A stretch of 5,311 bases of DNA from Gulosibacter massiliensis (lineage in GTDB: Bacteria; Actinomycetota; Actinomycetes; Actinomycetales; Microbacteriaceae), in the NCBI GenBank assembly GCA_945901035.1, contig CAMDKN010000162.1, positions 1-5,311 on the forward strand, in the 5' to 3' direction. The translations under genes were made by a program, and so were the position numbers. Shown piece by piece: positions 1 to 4,779 of the stretch. Each line of letters begins with the position of its first letter. Position 1 is the stretch's first letter. Under the pieces are notes generated by a model. That model did not search any database and was not told the origin of the DNA. It saw only the letters and a list, made by a program, of their open reading frames with translations.

Positions 1-1
1 C

Positions 2-424
2 GATTCGAACGAGCCCATCCGCGTTCGCAGCGCGAACGGGCCGGTCGAGGTGTCCCCTCGCGATGTCGTCGCCGCAGCACTGCCCGATCCTGCAACTATC
101 GGTCCCCGTATGAAAGGTAAAACCTGCGCGGGTGTCTGGGTCTCGGGAAAGGGCAAGGACGGAAAGCCGCGCGAGGTCTACCTGTACCACGTGTCGGACA
201 ACGAGTGGACGATGGCGGAGTACGACAGCCAGTGTGTTGTCTGGCAGACAGCCCTCAACCCGGTGATTACCCTCGAGTTGCTCGCGACCGGCAAATGGTC
301 AGGTGCCGGAGTTCTTGGCCCTGAAGCATTCGATGCGGTGCCGTTCCTCGACCTCATGGCCGCCGCCGAGTCCGATGGCGGCTACGGTCAGCCGTGGGGC
401 TTGCGCGAGATGGACCCCCGCTAA
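2..424 (+). CDS. Saccharopine dehydrogenase family protein, C-terminal part (5' end outside window)
   Basis: The reading frame is open from the window edge (first complete codon at base 2) to TAA at 422-424. It shows the last ~140 residues of a longer protein, so the GTG at 50 is probably an internal valine rather than a start. The segment reading EVYLYHVSDNEW, then SQCVVWQTALNPV, LELLATGKWSGAGVLGPEAFDA and a final PWGLREM, matches my recollection of the conserved C-terminal domain of actinobacterial saccharopine-dehydrogenase-family (Lys1/Lys9-like) oxidoreductases. These are NAD(P)-dependent cytoplasmic enzymes acting on amino-acid-derived substrates. The N-terminal Rossmann domain and cofactor motif lie outside the window, so substrate and cofactor cannot be judged, and many bacterial members have no proven saccharopine activity. 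The next gene starts on the base after the stop, suggesting an operon with translational coupling. GC content is typical of the housekeeping part of the window. Family call fairly sure; function unproven. Confidence 0.8.
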   Translation, partial: DSNEPIRVRSANGPVEVSPRDVVAAALPDPATIGPRMKGKTCAGVWVSGKGKDGKPREVYLYHVSDNEWTMAEYDSQCVVWQTALNPVITLELLATGKWSGAGVLGPEAFDAVPFLDLMAAAESDGGYGQPWGLREMDPR

Positions 425-1339
425 ATGGCGACCCGTCGCCATGCAATCGAGAGCGACGCCGAGGCCATCGGGCGCCTAATTACCGAGCACGAAAAACTGT
501 TCGATGAGGAGGCCGGAATAACGAGCACCGAGATGGCGGGACAGTTGATTCGTGGACTCATCGATCCGACCGAGTCGTTTGTATGGGTACGCGACGACGG
601 CACGCTCACCGCGTTCGTCGGCATGAACCCGGATTCCATCAAGAAAACGCTGTACACCGATGTTTACTCCACGGGCGAGGTGCTGGACGAGGCGGTCGAT
701 TACGCCGTCGAAGTACTCAATCGTGATTTCGCCGACTGGAAAGCACTTCCCGGAGTCAACACAAAAGATACGAACCTCAGTGCTGCGTGGGCGCGACCCG
801 GTTTCACCCCGGTTCGAACGTATGGGCAGATGCGCGCGCCGTTGGCGAATCGCCCGTTCCCGGCGGTTCCCGAGGGTTACCGCTTGACCACCATCGACGT
901 GAATTCCGAATCGGAACTTCGTCGCTGGCACGCCCTGCACCTCGATGCGTTCAGTGAGCACTTCGGTTTTGTTCCCCGGCCTTTCGATAGCTGGAAAAAA
1001 CTGGTCATCGACATCGTCGGCCTCGATCTAGCCGGCAACTTTCTGCTCTTCGATGAGAACGAGAACGCCGTCGGATACGTCGAATGCTCGGATGAATTGG
1101 TCGAAGACAACTACGGTTTCGTCAATCACCTGGGAGTGGCGAAGTCCCACCGAGGCCGAGGGCTCGGTGAATTCCTCCTTCGCCACGCCTGCGCGTATTC
1201 CGCGACCAAGGGTTATGAGCTGCTCGAGTTGTCGGTCGACACCGGGAACGAAACCGGCGCACTGGCGCTGTACGAGAAGGTTGGATTCGTCGCGGGGTCG
1301 TCTTGGCAACAGGTCGGCCGCGACGGGGCTACTAGCTGA
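425..1339 (+). CDS. Tandem-GNAT-fold N-acetyltransferase, 304 aa
   Basis: This is probably a cytoplasmic acetyl-CoA-dependent N-acetyltransferase of unknown substrate. The C-terminal half (about residues 150-300) is a clear GNAT domain. Its motif A runs from VNHLGVAK into the acetyl-CoA pyrophosphate loop RGRGLG (243-248) and the following helix; motif B holds NETGALALYEKVGF (275-288). The N-terminal half (1-140) resembles a second, degenerate GNAT copy. It ends in a GFTPVRTYGQM strand like the end of a GNAT domain but lacks an RxxGxG loop, so only one active site is expected. The two-domain layout and length recall mycothiol synthase MshD, but I see no MshD-specific signature and do not assign it. 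ATG at 425 abuts the upstream TAA with no clear Shine-Dalgarno, so it probably depends on reinitiation by ribosomes finishing the dehydrogenase gene. It converges on the lipoprotein gene, and no terminator serving the plus strand is visible after its stop. Confidence 0.85.
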   Translation: MATRRHAIESDAEAIGRLITEHEKLFDEEAGITSTEMAGQLIRGLIDPTESFVWVRDDGTLTAFVGMNPDSIKKTLYTDVYSTGEVLDEAVDYAVEVLNRDFADWKALPGVNTKDTNLSAAWARPGFTPVRTYGQMRAPLANRPFPAVPEGYRLTTIDVNSESELRRWHALHLDAFSEHFGFVPRPFDSWKKLVIDIVGLDLAGNFLLFDENENAVGYVECSDELVEDNYGFVNHLGVAKSHRGRGLGEFLLRHACAYSATKGYELLELSVDTGNETGALALYEKVGFVAGSSWQQVGRDGATS

Positions 1340-1355
1340 CCTTGCCAACGGCATG

Positions 1356-1388
1356 AAAAACGGGGTGCCACCCGAAGATGACACCTGG
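1356..1388 (-). terminator. Rho-independent terminator of the protease-lipoprotein operon
   Basis: On the minus strand, just after the lipoprotein stop codon, bases 1385-1377 pair with 1372-1364 in a 9-bp stem around a UUCG loop (1376-1373). Two of the pairs are G-U wobbles. A U run follows (complement of 1356-1360). On the plus strand the wobbles become C-A mismatches and no T run follows, so it serves the minus strand only. Bases 1361-1388 match the rplL terminator at 2619-2646 in 24 of 28 positions, including 17 identical at the start, and lie in the same orientation. Confidence 0.75.
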
Positions 1389-1397
1389 CCACGCATC

Positions 1398-1952
1398 TCA
1401 ATTCAATCTGTAAGCAGTGAGCACCGTGTCAAGCGGAATCACAGCTTGGTCGCCAACATACAAGCTGTAAACGAGGTTTCTTTCAATGTCAATCAACCCG
1501 ACATACGCGGCACCATGGTTTACCACGCTATTGCGCACGAAACCTTCATAACCTGCTACAACGAGACTGTCGCCGTTCGCAACCTTTGAGAGGTCGATGG
1601 AAGGTTCAAAATCCGATCCGACCATGAGATTAAATTTGTCACCAATTGAACCGACTCTTGTTACCACCTGAATGGTTACATCGCGATAGTAAATGGCGGC
1701 AGTTTCCTTGCCCGTGACTGAATCGATCACGGTGTACCACTGCTCTTCACCAATTCGCGTTACCACTCCTGTCGCGAAGAACGTTGCGTTGTTCTCACCT
1801 ATGTTTTCGGCGGAAACACTCGCCCGGTAACTCGACACAGTGGCGCGACCGGGGTTATCGTCGGCTTTAGTCAAGGTGATGCCAGTTTGGTCGCTTACGC
1901 ACCCTGCGAGACTGATGCTCCCGATGATTAACAATGCAGCGAGTTTCTTCAT
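1398..1952 (-). CDS. Secreted lipoprotein of unknown function, 184 aa
   Basis: This is a predicted membrane-anchored lipoprotein. A lysine start (MKK), a hydrophobic stretch and the lipobox LAGC (15-18) point to cleavage before Cys18 and lipid attachment, leaving about 167 residues outside the membrane. The mature part has no other cysteine and looks all-beta. A segment from about residue 60, ATGVVTRIGEEQWYTV then YYRDVTIQVV and DKFNLMVGSDF, resembles the loose 'GxVT...YTxVTVxV...GD' pattern of OB-like exported domains that I recall near bacterial matrixins. That resemblance is inference. The start is set by a good Shine-Dalgarno (AAGGA, 7 nt before ATG). It lies 20 nt behind the metalloprotease gene in the same direction and ends at its own terminator, so it is the second gene of a two-gene operon. 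Base content is lower in GC than the housekeeping genes. It could be a partner, inhibitor or surface anchor for the protease; nothing in the sequence decides. Confidence 0.8.
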   Translation of the reverse strand: MKKLAALLIIGSISLAGCVSDQTGITLTKADDNPGRATVSSYRASVSAENIGENNATFFATGVVTRIGEEQWYTVIDSVTGKETAAIYYRDVTIQVVTRVGSIGDKFNLMVGSDFEPSIDLSKVANGDSLVVAGYEGFVRNSVVNHGAAYVGLIDIERNLVYSLYVGDQAVIPLDTVLTAYRLN

Positions 1953-1972
1953 GAGATATTCCTTTTAGTTTG

Positions 1973-2557
1973 TCAATACATTGAAGCCATTGCCGCGATA
2001 TCGTCACTGTTTGGAACGTACTTAACGGTGTAATTGGCGTTCATCACCGAATTTCGCTCGGCCGCGGTCATCGAACTACCGTCAGCCCACGGGTGTTCAA
2101 TGCCCCAAACATGACCGAACTCATGGCTCAACACGGTTCTCAGGTGACCGACGTTGTTAGTCTCGTCAAATAAGTTCGACCAGGCCCACCTGTTTGAAAT
2201 GAAAACGGTCGCACTATTTGCCCCTGGGCCTGTAATCGTAACCGCGGGAGCATCGCTGCCCGTAATGGGACGGACGTCCTGACGCGTGATTTGGAACGCC
2301 GCGTTGTCATAGGTGGAGACTGAGGATGTAGACGTCACGGTGCCTGTGTTCAGTGAGGACCCGGGTAACAAATCCCAATCTCCCAGAGAATTGTTGATTT
2401 TTGCAAGAAAAGAACTTGGAATGTTTCCCGAATAAACTACGGGATTCTTGGCGCTAGTAGTGCTCGACCACACTCGCCCAAAGACCAGATAGGCATGTGC
2501 CGCGCTCACGTAAAACAAACTTGCCACCATCAGAAATACGAGAACGAATTTCTTCAT
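1973..2557 (-). CDS. Secreted matrixin-like (M10/metzincin) zinc metalloprotease, 194 aa
   Basis: This is a predicted exported zinc endopeptidase. A Sec signal peptide (MKK, hydrophobic core, AHA at 20-22) would be cleaved before Tyr23, leaving about 172 residues, close to a bare catalytic domain. The metzincin signature HEFGHVWGIEH (145-155) supplies three zinc ligands, His145, His149 and His155, and the catalytic Glu146. The lead-in HLRTVLSHEFGH and the tail SDDIAAMASMY fit the matrixin pattern (TVxxHExGH ... DDIxGIQxLY). Two Met-turn candidates exist: Met163, at the usual spacing of 8 from His155, and Met172 in SVMNANY, which looks more like the usual xxMxPxY. There is no cysteine in the protein, so no PRCGxPD cysteine-switch propeptide; latency must be controlled otherwise or not at all. 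The ATG follows an in-frame TAG and has no Shine-Dalgarno, but it sits six bases after a -10-like hexamer (possible leaderless mRNA). Cotranscribed with the lipoprotein 20 nt downstream. Confidence 0.88.
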   Translation of the reverse strand: MKKFVLVFLMVASLFYVSAAHAYLVFGRVWSSTTSAKNPVVYSGNIPSSFLAKINNSLGDWDLLPGSSLNTGTVTSTSSVSTYDNAAFQITRQDVRPITGSDAPAVTITGPGANSATVFISNRWAWSNLFDETNNVGHLRTVLSHEFGHVWGIEHPWADGSSMTAAERNSVMNANYTVKYVPNSDDIAAMASMY

Positions 2558-2592
2558 AGGCGGAGTCTACGTTGTAGTCAATAAATAATCAC
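2558..2592 (-). promoter_or_regulatory. Putative leaderless promoter of the metalloprotease operon
   Basis: On the minus strand a -10 hexamer TAGACT (complement of 2564-2569; actinobacterial TANNNT) lies exactly six bases before the ATG at 2557. Transcription would therefore start at or next to the A of the start codon. A weak -35, GTGATT (2587-2592), is 17 bp upstream. No AGGAGG-like sequence precedes the ATG, which fits leaderless translation. Inference from spacing only. Confidence 0.5.
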
Positions 2593-2606
2593 TATTTGGG
2601 CGTATC

Positions 2607-2646
2607 AAAAAATAAAATCGGGGTGCCACCCGAAGGCGACACCCCG
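2607..2646 (-). terminator. Rho-independent terminator of rplJ-rplL
   Basis: On the minus strand bases 2646-2635 pair with 2630-2619 as an unbroken 12-bp GC-rich stem with two G-U wobbles. The stem closes on a UUCG tetraloop with a C-G closing pair and is followed by a U-rich tract (complement of 2607-2618, T in 10 of 12 positions). The wobbles become C-A mismatches on the plus strand, which fixes the orientation. It ends the ribosomal operon before the protease gene, so the protease needs its own promoter, which would lie just beyond this site. Confidence 0.93.
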
Positions 2647-2651
2647 AAAGG

Positions 2652-2667
2652 GTAGGTCGAAACCTAC
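2652..2667 (-). other. Small UUCG hairpin containing the rplL stop codon
   Basis: On the minus strand GTAGGT (2667-2662) pairs with ACCTAC (2657-2652) around a UUCG loop, with the TAG stop codon inside the 5' arm. It is a perfect 6-bp stem 5 nt before the main terminator hairpin, which has the same loop. It may protect the transcript 3' end or may be chance; role unknown. Confidence 0.4.
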
Positions 2668-3056
2668 TTGAGCGTGACGGTTCCGCCGGCTTCTTCGATA
2701 GCAGCCTTTGCCTTGTCAGCGGTCTCTTTGTTGACGCCTTCAAGGATGGTCGCGGGTGCGCCATCAACGAGGGCCTTAGCTTCTCCGAGGCCGAGGTTCG
2801 TGAGCGCACGGACCTCCTTGATGACCTGGATCTTCTTTTCCCCGGACGATTCGAGGACGACGTCAAACGAGTCCTTCTCTTCTGCGGCGTCGCCGCCACC
2901 AGCAGCGCCACCGGCTGCAGGTGCAGCGGCGACGGCAACGGGTGCCGCGGCGGTTACTTCGAATACCTCTTCGAACTTCTTGACGAAGTCCGAGAGTTCG
3001 ATGAGCGAGAGCTCCTTGAATGCCTCAATGAGGTCATCCGCGCTGAGCTTAGCCAT
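2664..3056 (-). CDS. rplL: 50S ribosomal protein L7/L12, 130 aa
   Basis: This is the multi-copy stalk protein of the large ribosomal subunit, which recruits and stimulates the GTPase translation factors. All parts of the family are visible: an N-terminal dimerisation and L10-binding helical domain (about 1-35, [22 protein letters not shown]), an Ala/Gly-rich flexible hinge (about 36-56), and the C-terminal factor-binding domain from about residue 60 ([36 protein letters not shown], ending [10 protein letters not shown]). Length is normal. The start has a strong Shine-Dalgarno (AAGGAGA). It lies 40 nt behind rplJ in the same transcript. Its high Shine-Dalgarno strength agrees with the several-fold excess of L12 over L10 needed for the stalk. 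The TAG stop lies inside a small hairpin just before the operon terminator. Confidence 0.98.
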   Translation of the reverse strand: MAKLSADDLIEAFKELSLIELSDFVKKFEEVFEVTAAAPVAVAAAPAAGGAAGGGDAAEEKDSFDVVLESSGEKKIQVIKEVRALTNLGLGEAKALVDGAPATILEGVNKETADKAKAAIEEAGGTVTLK

Positions 3057-3070
3057 GATTGTCTCCTTGT

Positions 3071-3088
3071 TTTTCGTGTAGTCGAAAA
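3071..3088 (-). other. Intercistronic hairpin between rplJ and rplL
   Basis: On the minus strand TTTTCG (3088-3083) pairs with CGAAAA (3076-3071) across a 6-nt loop, ending a few bases before the rplL Shine-Dalgarno. It is a weak AT-rich stem without a following U run, so not a terminator. It could tune rplL translation relative to rplJ, or be chance. Confidence 0.3.
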
Positions 3089-3096
3089 CGCGCTAG

Positions 3097-3609
3097 TTAC
3101 GCGTTTTCCTGCTTCTGACGCAATGCGTCGACCGCGCGAACGGCCTGCGCAAGCGGTGCGTTGAACATGTATGCAGCGCCGAACAGCGAAGCCTTGACGG
3201 CACCTGCGAGCTTGGCAAGCAGGACCTCTCGGGTTTCCAGATCGGCGAGTTTCCTGACTTCGTCCGACGTGAGGGGCGCGCCATCGAAATAGCCGCCCTT
3301 CAGGACGAGGGCAGTGTTTGCCTTGGCAAAGTCACGCAGGGCTTTCGCAGCGGTGACGGTGTCACCGTGCACGAAAGCGATAGCGGTCGGGCCAACGAGT
3401 TCGGCATCGAACGAGTTGATGCCTTCCGCGTTGAACGCCCGCTTGGCCAGCGTGTTCTTCACCACGGCGTACGACGCGTTTCCACGGAGATTTCCGCGCA
3501 GCTCTTTCAGCTGTGCGACCGTGAGTCCGCGGTACTCGGTGAGCAGTACACCGCTCGAGTTTCGGATCGCTTCCGAAATCTCGGCGATTGTTGCTTCCTT
3601 GTTCGCCAT
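3097..3609 (-). CDS. rplJ: 50S ribosomal protein L10, 170 aa
   Basis: This is the stalk-base protein that binds 23S rRNA and carries the L12 dimers on its C-terminal helix. The N-terminal domain has the family hallmarks: MANKEATIAEISEAI, then LTEYRGLTVAQLKELR (about 23-38), VVKNTLAKRA (about 49-58), and the GPTAIAF stretch followed by a K/A-rich helix and LKGGYFDG. The C-terminal part (about 140-170) is a hydrophobic alanine-rich helix, ALRQKQENA at its end, expected to dock L12. Length is typical for actinobacteria. ATG is chosen by a strong Shine-Dalgarno (AAGGAG, 6 nt upstream). It is first in the rplJ-rplL operon, behind a ~170-nt leader with a promoter, several hairpins and an attenuator-like terminator. 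In the known system, L10 bound to L12 acts on this leader to shut down its own operon. No rplK-rplA or other ribosomal gene lies upstream within the window. Confidence 0.98.
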   Translation of the reverse strand: MANKEATIAEISEAIRNSSGVLLTEYRGLTVAQLKELRGNLRGNASYAVVKNTLAKRAFNAEGINSFDAELVGPTAIAFVHGDTVTAAKALRDFAKANTALVLKGGYFDGAPLTSDEVRKLADLETREVLLAKLAGAVKASLFGAAYMFNAPLAQAVRAVDALRQKQENA

Positions 3610-3651
3610 GGTGCTCCTTGTGTTTGGATGGGCCGGCGACCGCGGGAAATG

Positions 3652-3679
3652 AAAAAACTCCGGCGCAAACGCACGGAGT
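3652..3679 (-). terminator. Attenuator-like terminator in the rplJ leader
   Basis: On the minus strand ACTCCG (3679-3674) and GCG (3672-3670) pair with CGC (3665-3663) and CGGAGT (3662-3657), one unpaired base (3673) being bulged and TTTG forming the loop. A run of six T follows (3657-3652). This is an intrinsic terminator inside the leader, 43 nt before the rplJ ATG, as expected for transcription attenuation. That L10-L12 binding controls it, as described for the Bacillus rplJL leader, is inference. Confidence 0.78.
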
Positions 3680-3682
3680 CAA

Positions 3683-3780
3683 ACAGCTTTCGCTGGGGAA
3701 CTTCATTCGCCTGCGCGGGTCCTCACCGGGGTGAGACTTCGTTCTCGGGCTTGCGCTCGAGAAAACCAGCGGTCTTCGGT
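3683..3780 (-). promoter_or_regulatory. L10-leader-like structured 5' UTR of rplJ-rplL
   Basis: The minus strand between the promoter and the attenuator is dense in hairpins. Bases 3763-3742 form a TTCTCG...CGAGAA stem with an inner GC/GC pair around GCAA. Bases 3737-3719 form GTC-TCAC...GTGA-GAC with one bulge. Bases 3695-3684 form CAGC-GAAA-GCTG. A CGCTGG near the 5' end (about 3772-3767) can instead pair with CCAGCG (3696-3691), closing the whole region and competing with the CAGC-GAAA hairpin. The stretch GCGCAGGCGAATGAAGT resembles the conserved core of L10 leaders (Rfam L10_leader), which bind the L10-L12 complex. That identification is from memory and was not tested with a covariance model. 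Confidence 0.72.
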
Positions 3781-3786
3781 TGTTCC

Positions 3787-3814
3787 ATTCTAGTGCGCTT
3801 TTTCTTACGGACAA
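3787..3814 (-). promoter_or_regulatory. Sigma-A-type promoter of rplJ-rplL
   Basis: Minus-strand TTGTCC (-35, 3814-3809) and TAGAAT (-10, 3792-3787) are 16 bp apart (or TTTGTC at 17 bp). TAGAAT differs from TATAAT at one base. Transcription would start near 3780, giving a ~170-nt leader. The A-rich tract between the boxes and the rRNA-protein context fit a strong promoter. The -35 lies only 3 bp from the proposed -35 of the divergent gene. Confidence 0.72.
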
Positions 3815-3817
3815 ATC

Positions 3818-3852
3818 TTGTTTGTTGTTTTGCAGGTCGATAACATCGACGA
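3818..3852 (+). promoter_or_regulatory. Putative leaderless promoter of the divergent exported-protein gene
   Basis: On the plus strand TTGTTT (3818-3823), a 17-bp spacer, TAACAT (3841-3846; TANNNT) and six bases lead straight to the GTG at 3853. There is no convincing Shine-Dalgarno at useful spacing. This matches the arrangement found before the metalloprotease ATG and predicts a transcript starting at the G of GTG. Confidence 0.5.
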
Positions 3853-4428
3853 GTGGTCAAAAAGATATTGCTGCTTCTTTCTGTATTGATCCTTTTCCCC
3901 TTCTCGACCGAAACTCCTGCACGAGCCGGTGGGATTCTTGATCCCACAATTCTCTTCAACAGTGAGGCCTCGGTCGTAACGGTTTGCGAAGGAAACGATC
4001 TGTCATTGCTCAATCGTGACGGGAGCCGGCTGCCTATCGAATCAATCGCGATTAACATCTCAGTCATTTCGTCGCGATGTGGAACTATGCCACTCACAAC
4101 CCCACAGTTGCGTTTCACCGGGTACCTCGCGGCTCGACTGAATTACGTGGCATCATCTGGATTTTTGTTCATCAGCGCTGATGCCAGCTCTCTAGTGAGA
4201 GGCAACTACAGAATTTCGTGCATTTATCGATCAGAACCAGTTTCAGGTAAGAGCGGCGCTTGGCAGGATTGCACTGCAATAAATGGGTATAGCACTACGT
4301 TCCTGTCAACGGCCACGATCACTTTCTGCCCCGTTCCAGGAACAAGATGGCACGCGATTGCGACGCTTTCGCGGCCGACCTCGACGAAAATCTTGCTGAC
4401 TGACGACGCGTGGGAAACAACGTACTAA
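3853..4428 (+). CDS. Unrecognised exported protein, 191 aa (possibly the N-terminal part of a split gene)
   Basis: I do not recognise the family. A Sec signal peptide is clear: VKK, a long Leu/Ile core (5-17), and ARA (23-25) giving cleavage before Gly26. The mature part looks beta-rich and carries five cysteines (45, 76, 123, 140, 159), so disulfides are likely outside the cell. The stretch NYRISCIYRSEP...GAWQDCTAI (about 118-142) recalls an Ig-like or small secreted beta-sandwich strand pair, but that is only an impression. GTG at 3853 is preferred because it puts the lysines before the hydrophobic core and sits six bases after a -10-like hexamer. No Shine-Dalgarno is seen. The ORF ends at TAA 4426-4428, and the very next codon, in the same frame, is ATG of the following ORF. 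It may therefore be a whole gene coupled to the next, or one gene broken by a nonsense codon. It is transcribed away from rplJ and has lower GC than the ribosomal genes. Confidence 0.62.
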   Translation: MVKKILLLLSVLILFPFSTETPARAGGILDPTILFNSEASVVTVCEGNDLSLLNRDGSRLPIESIAINISVISSRCGTMPLTTPQLRFTGYLAARLNYVASSGFLFISADASSLVRGNYRISCIYRSEPVSGKSGAWQDCTAINGYSTTFLSTATITFCPVPGTRWHAIATLSRPTSTKILLTDDAWETTY

Positions 4429-4779
4429 ATGATCCTTCCGGTGGTCGTCCTGATCAATCAACCTGCACGACTCAACGAATTGACGTGCCTGCATATCCTT
4501 TACGTAGAAATCCAACTGGACAAAATCATCATTCATGGTCTTGCCGAAAGCGAGATCTCAGACCTGGACTTTTCGGCAATCACGTTATGCGTGATGACTG
4601 CCGTCGGTGCGAAGGCTGATCTCACCTTTGTTCAGACCGGGTCTCGTCAACTTGGAATGGGTCGGCGAGTTGATTTGATCTTCCAGTTCAGTACCCAGGA
4701 GCGAAGTGGTTCCTACATTTCGGACGGTTTTGGATTTGAATTTGCACTACCCGACCATGACCGTTCCGGGGGTGCTTAG
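4429..4779 (+). CDS. Unrecognised 116-aa ORF in frame after the exported protein (coupled gene or downstream half of a split gene)
   Basis: I do not recognise this product. Its codons look coding (many GAC, ATC, CTG and GTC; rich in hydrophobic beta-type stretches such as LHILYVEIQLDKIIIHGL and VDLIFQFSTQ). It has two cysteines (20, 54) and no signal peptide or credible membrane segment. The ATG follows the upstream TAA with no gap and no Shine-Dalgarno, in the same frame, so a single TAA-to-sense change would fuse the two into a 308-residue exported protein. The continuing beta-rich, cysteine-containing character favours one exported protein that has been interrupted. The identical TAA-ATG junction at 422-427, between two clearly separate genes, shows that the layout can also be natural coupling. 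Its stop overlaps that of the converging histidine kinase gene. Confidence 0.5.
   Translation: MILPVVVLINQPARLNELTCLHILYVEIQLDKIIIHGLAESEISDLDFSAITLCVMTAVGAKADLTFVQTGSRQLGMGRRVDLIFQFSTQERSGSYISDGFGFEFALPDHDRSGGA

Noticed and set aside
1340..1397. Possible bidirectional terminator for the GNAT gene.
   Set aside because: On the plus strand two stem pairs become C-A mismatches and no T run follows the hairpin.
1971..1976. Perfect TTGACA on the minus strand just upstream of the lipoprotein gene.
   Set aside because: It overlaps the protease stop codon and lies only 18 nt from the lipoprotein ATG, so a -10 box would fall at the start codon. The gene has its own Shine-Dalgarno and fits an operon instead.
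2668..3081. Long plus-strand ORF opposite rplL rich in Ser, Ala and Pro.
   Set aside because: It is the antisense shadow of the Ala/Gly-rich L12 gene.
3367..4118. ORFs on both strands across the rplJ 5' part and leader.
   Set aside because: They overlap rplJ, its leader or the exported-protein gene in other frames and give Arg-rich products without domains or ribosome sites.
4347..4403. Short plus-strand frame starting ATG with an acidic, coding-like 18-residue product, overlapping the end of the exported-protein ORF in another frame.
   Set aside because: Too short, no Shine-Dalgarno, and the main frame across the same bases is also open and plausible. It would matter only if a frameshift were shown by alignment with homologues.
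4404..4619. Alternative open plus-strand frame (about 71 codons) across the junction of the two unrecognised ORFs.
   Set aside because: The product is rich in Arg, Pro, Cys and Gln without pattern, as for an out-of-frame reading, while the frame starting at 4429 has better codon use and runs further.
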